Source: Amniculibacterium aquaticum (GTDB taxonomy: Bacteria; Bacteroidota; Bacteroidia; Flavobacteriales; Weeksellaceae). From it: a DNA stretch of 64,000 nt. Shown here in pieces: positions 61,662-64,000 of this stretch; within the stretch, counting starts at the first letter, position 1, and each line of letters opens with the position of its first letter. Where the stretch lies: positions 1-64,000 of the forward strand of contig NZ_REFA01000014.1 of assembly GCF_003852705.1 (NCBI RefSeq), written 5' to 3'. A program made the position numbers and the translations under genes. The notes below the pieces were generated by a model. It made no database searches. It was not told the origin of the DNA and saw only the letters and a program-made list of their open reading frames with translations.

Positions 61662-63113
61662 ATGAGAACACAACAACTTTTAACAAGATTATTTGTTACA
61701 GCAATGCTTTTGGTAGGTGTAAATACCATGAAAGCAAACAATGTATCGATTACCGGAACAGCAGTGACCGGTAGCACACTCAGCTTTAATATCAGTTGGG
61801 AAAATTCTTGGTATGCCAGTGCAGCACCGGCCAATTGGGATGCTGTTTGGGTATTTGTAAAATACCAAGATTGCAATACCAAACTTTGGGCACATGCCAA
61901 TCTGAGCACTACAGCCAACGATTTTAGTGCCGGAACTCCTTTACAAGTCGATCCTGTATCCGATGGAAAAGGAGTTTTTGTAAGACGGAGTGCAGTTGGT
62001 GGTGGAAACATTTCCAATGTTGCGGTTTCGTTAAAACTTAATATTCCTGCAGGTACTTACAACTACAAAGTTTATGGTATTGAAATGGTCAATGTACCAC
62101 AAGCCAGTTTTCATCTAGGAGATGCAGTGGGTGGATACGGGTTTACACCACTTACGGTAGATGCCAATGCACAAAGTAATGGACTTACTACTGCTCAACT
62201 TGGTTCATATTCTGCAGATTTGCAACCTACTTTTCCCATGGGATACGATTCTTTTTATTGTATGAAATATGAAATTACCCAAGAACAATATGCCGATTTC
62301 TTGAACTCTCTTACTTTTACACAACAAAAAAACAGAGTCACAGGTGATCCAATATCTACTGCAGGTACTTATGTTACTTGGCCTACCTATTCCTACAGAA
62401 ACGGTTTAGCTATTGTTACTCCGGGCAACAACGGAGCAATTCCAGCCGTTTTTGGTTGCGATGGCACTGCAGGAACTCCTAACGGTTCCAACGACGGGCA
62501 AAATATCGCCATGAACTCTATGTCTTGGGCAGATCTTGCTTCATATTTGGATTGGGCAGCACTAAGGCCAATGACCGAAATGGAATTTGAAAAAGTATGC
62601 AGAGGAACTTTACCAAGAGTAGATGGAGAATACATTTGGGGATCTACTGAAATTACACAAAGTACGAGTAGTAGCATTACCAATGCAAAAATGAGTAATG
62701 AAATTTCATCAGTTACTGTTAATAATGGAATGTGTAATTATGGAACAAATACCACAGCTATTAATTACGGACCTACAAGAGTTGGAATGTTTGCAACAGG
62801 TTCTTCCGGAAGACTCTCTGCGGGTGCTGCTTTTTACGGTGCAATGGAAATGGGAGGTAATCTAGGAGAAAGAACAATCGCTGTTAATGTAACCGGGAAA
62901 AATTTTATTGGTGAATTAGGAGATGGTACTATTAGCTCCACCGGTTTTGCAGATGTAGCAACCTGGCCTTCTAATTCAACGGCCTCTGGGGTGATTATGA
63001 GAGGCGGTGATTATTTAAATGCGGCGGTTTATGTTAGAACTTCAGACAGATCTTTTCTCTTTAACGACTCTTCTGCAAGAAGTTATAATGCCGGAGGTAG
63101 AGGGGTTAGATAA
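61662..63113 (+). CDS. Secreted SUMF1/FGE-like domain protein without catalytic cysteines
   Basis: This 483-residue protein has a signal peptide (TRLFVTAMLLVGVNTMKAN), a beta-sandwich-like N-terminal region (about 25-145), and a formylglycine-generating-enzyme-like domain (about 150-483) with FHLGDAV, YCMKYEITQEQYADFLNSLT, RPMTEMEFEKVCRGTLP and VIMRGGDY. The cysteines of true FGE near the C-terminus are absent; the protein ends NAGGRGVR, where many relatives have GFRCVR. It is thus likely structural or binding rather than a sulfatase activator. It is followed by a large adhesin gene. Confidence 0.8.
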   Translation: MRTQQLLTRLFVTAMLLVGVNTMKANNVSITGTAVTGSTLSFNISWENSWYASAAPANWDAVWVFVKYQDCNTKLWAHANLSTTANDFSAGTPLQVDPVSDGKGVFVRRSAVGGGNISNVAVSLKLNIPAGTYNYKVYGIEMVNVPQASFHLGDAVGGYGFTPLTVDANAQSNGLTTAQLGSYSADLQPTFPMGYDSFYCMKYEITQEQYADFLNSLTFTQQKNRVTGDPISTAGTYVTWPTYSYRNGLAIVTPGNNGAIPAVFGCDGTAGTPNGSNDGQNIAMNSMSWADLASYLDWAALRPMTEMEFEKVCRGTLPRVDGEYIWGSTEITQSTSSSITNAKMSNEISSVTVNNGMCNYGTNTTAINYGPTRVGMFATGSSGRLSAGAAFYGAMEMGGNLGERTIAVNVTGKNFIGELGDGTISSTGFADVATWPSNSTASGVIMRGGDYLNAAVYVRTSDRSFLFNDSSARSYNAGGRGVR

Positions 63114-63129
63114 CATTTTTTTTAGATGT

Positions 63130-63153
63130 ATTTTATCTTGTTAAAGATAAAAT
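63130..63153. repeat. Hairpin between the SUMF1-like and adhesin genes
   Basis: ATTTTATCTT-GTTA-AAGATAAAAT is a perfect 10-bp stem with no T tract. It could stabilise mRNA ends or attenuate readthrough in the 74-bp gap. Confidence 0.45.
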
Positions 63154-63187
63154 TGTATAAAATAATAATCATAAAAATCTAAAAAAG

Positions 63188-64000
63188 ATGAAACCAACTT
63201 ATCAATATATAGTTGCATTCATTGTCTTTTTGGTCACTCACATTCCTATTTACTCCCAATACAATGGAGGTATTGCAGACGGTTCTTCTCTCAATATTTT
63301 GGGTCAGGTAACTTGCTCTACGCCTGGACATTATTATACCTATATGGGAGGGAGTGCAGATGGGAATTCTGTGGATACCAAGATGTATGCAATTTGTGAC
63401 ACGCCACCAGGCTCTTATGCCTATCTGGGTGGTGTTGGAGATGGAAGTACAGTGCATGGGGTTAGTTACCACTCTTGTGGTTTAGCTCCAGGTGCTTATG
63501 CTTATCTCGGTGGAATAGGTGATGGAAGTGGCTTAGAAACAAAATCGTTTGTAGTCTGTGCTTATCCACCACAATTCTATACCTATTTTGGAGGTAATTC
63601 TGATGGGGCTGTTGCGGATACAAAAGTGTATTGTACACCAACACCTCCAGTTGCTAACTTTACAGCTGCACCTACAGAAATTTGTGTAAACCAAACGGTG
63701 CAATTTACAGATGCATCTACCAATGCTGTAGCTTGGGAATGGACATTTACAGGTGGGACTGTTGTTGCACCATCAACATTGAATAGCCAGAATCCTGTGG
63801 TTAAATATACAACTGCAGGCACCTATGCGGTTAGCCTAAAAGCAATTAATCAAGATGGCGAAAATACCGTAACGAAAACGGCCTACATTAAAGTAAATGC
63901 AACTGCATCTATCTCTGGAACAAGTCCTAATTCTAGATGTGGGGCAGGATCGGTTACCCTAAGTGCAACACCTAATTCGGGAACTGTAAAATGGTACGAT
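63188..64000 (+). CDS. Large repeat/PKD-domain surface protein, 5' part (cut by window edge)
   Basis: 271 codons are open to the right edge. A signal peptide (YIVAFIVFLVTHIPIYSQ) is followed by about five units of roughly 30 residues, each with an aromatic/Gly-Gly/Asp-Gly core (YNGGIADGSS, YMGGSADGNS, YLGGVGDGST, YLGGIGDGSG, FGGNSDGAV) and mostly one Cys between units. A PKD domain follows (about 155-235; VQFTDASTNAVAWEWTFTGG and YAVSLKAINQDG), then the start of an Ig-like domain. This is typical of Bacteroidetes adhesins exported by the type IX system, but the C-terminal sorting signal is outside the window. Confidence 0.85.
   Translation, partial: MKPTYQYIVAFIVFLVTHIPIYSQYNGGIADGSSLNILGQVTCSTPGHYYTYMGGSADGNSVDTKMYAICDTPPGSYAYLGGVGDGSTVHGVSYHSCGLAPGAYAYLGGIGDGSGLETKSFVVCAYPPQFYTYFGGNSDGAVADTKVYCTPTPPVANFTAAPTEICVNQTVQFTDASTNAVAWEWTFTGGTVVAPSTLNSQNPVVKYTTAGTYAVSLKAINQDGENTVTKTAYIKVNATASISGTSPNSRCGAGSVTLSATPNSGTVKWYD

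Overview
The window looks like chromosome from a flavobacterium, most probably Weeksellaceae (Chryseobacterium/Elizabethkingia/Cloacibacterium-like). This is inferred from low GC, many promoters of the Bacteroidetes type (a -7 element TAnnTTTG, sometimes with TTG about 19 nt upstream), the mevalonate-pathway decarboxylase MvaD, menaquinone genes, a cyclophilin-FKBP lipoprotein, DUF4294/DUF5686/BT_3928-type proteins and a MutS2 without an Smr domain. No rRNA, CRISPR array or complete mobile element was seen. There is one tRNA (Leu-CAA).

Layout. 0-6.5 kb: an IS transposase tail, tag, tRNA-Leu, a PhnP-like hydrolase, a conserved protein of unknown function overlapping a free-methionine-sulfoxide reductase, and a cytosolic BtuF-like protein with MgtE. 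6.5-13.1 kb: rpsO, pnp, a tyrosine phenol-lyase (the residues argue against tryptophanase), a DinB-like protein and mtaB. 13.2-16.6 kb: a minus-strand cbb3-type oxidase operon with an N-terminally extended CcoN and a CcoO fused to a second cytochrome c domain, behind an FNR-like box. 16.9-20.4 kb: marC, then a gene-poor accessory stretch with a 49-codon membrane peptide, a secreted YD-like protein and a doubly broken KilA-N gene. 20.5-22.7 kb: plsC, menI and menF, with a 104-bp MITE between the two menaquinone genes. 22.7-31.6 kb: PadR/PspC regulation, MFS/mutS2, ung, DUF456 and an MscS-type channel.

31.6-43 kb holds pdxJ, an alpha/beta hydrolase, an SDR, an acyl-CoA ligase, mvaD, a luciferase-like oxidoreductase framed by inverted copies of a ~210-bp repeat, a VOC protein, rpe, an M42 peptidase and an S1/P1 nuclease. 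43-53.7 kb is mostly housekeeping: nudix, mnmD, ilvE, the dual-family PPIase, dnaG, clpP, tpiA, DUF1599 and folP, with a third repeat copy. 53.7-64 kb is surface and secretion oriented: a DUF5686 outer-membrane protein, a GHL10 hydrolase, a propeller/Y_Y_Y histidine kinase with its LuxR regulator, a secreted SUMF1-like protein, and the start of a large repeat/PKD adhesin that runs off the right edge.

The items most worth a second look are the three-copy ~210-bp palindromic repeat and its inverted pair around the LLM gene, the FNR-like box placed near -41.5 of ccoN, the unusual cbb3 subunit architecture, the DnaG that lacks all zinc-finger ligands, the MITE inside the menaquinone operon, and a simple repeat found both between genes and in frame inside mvaD. 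I did not find a recognisable defence system or other clearly new multi-gene system.
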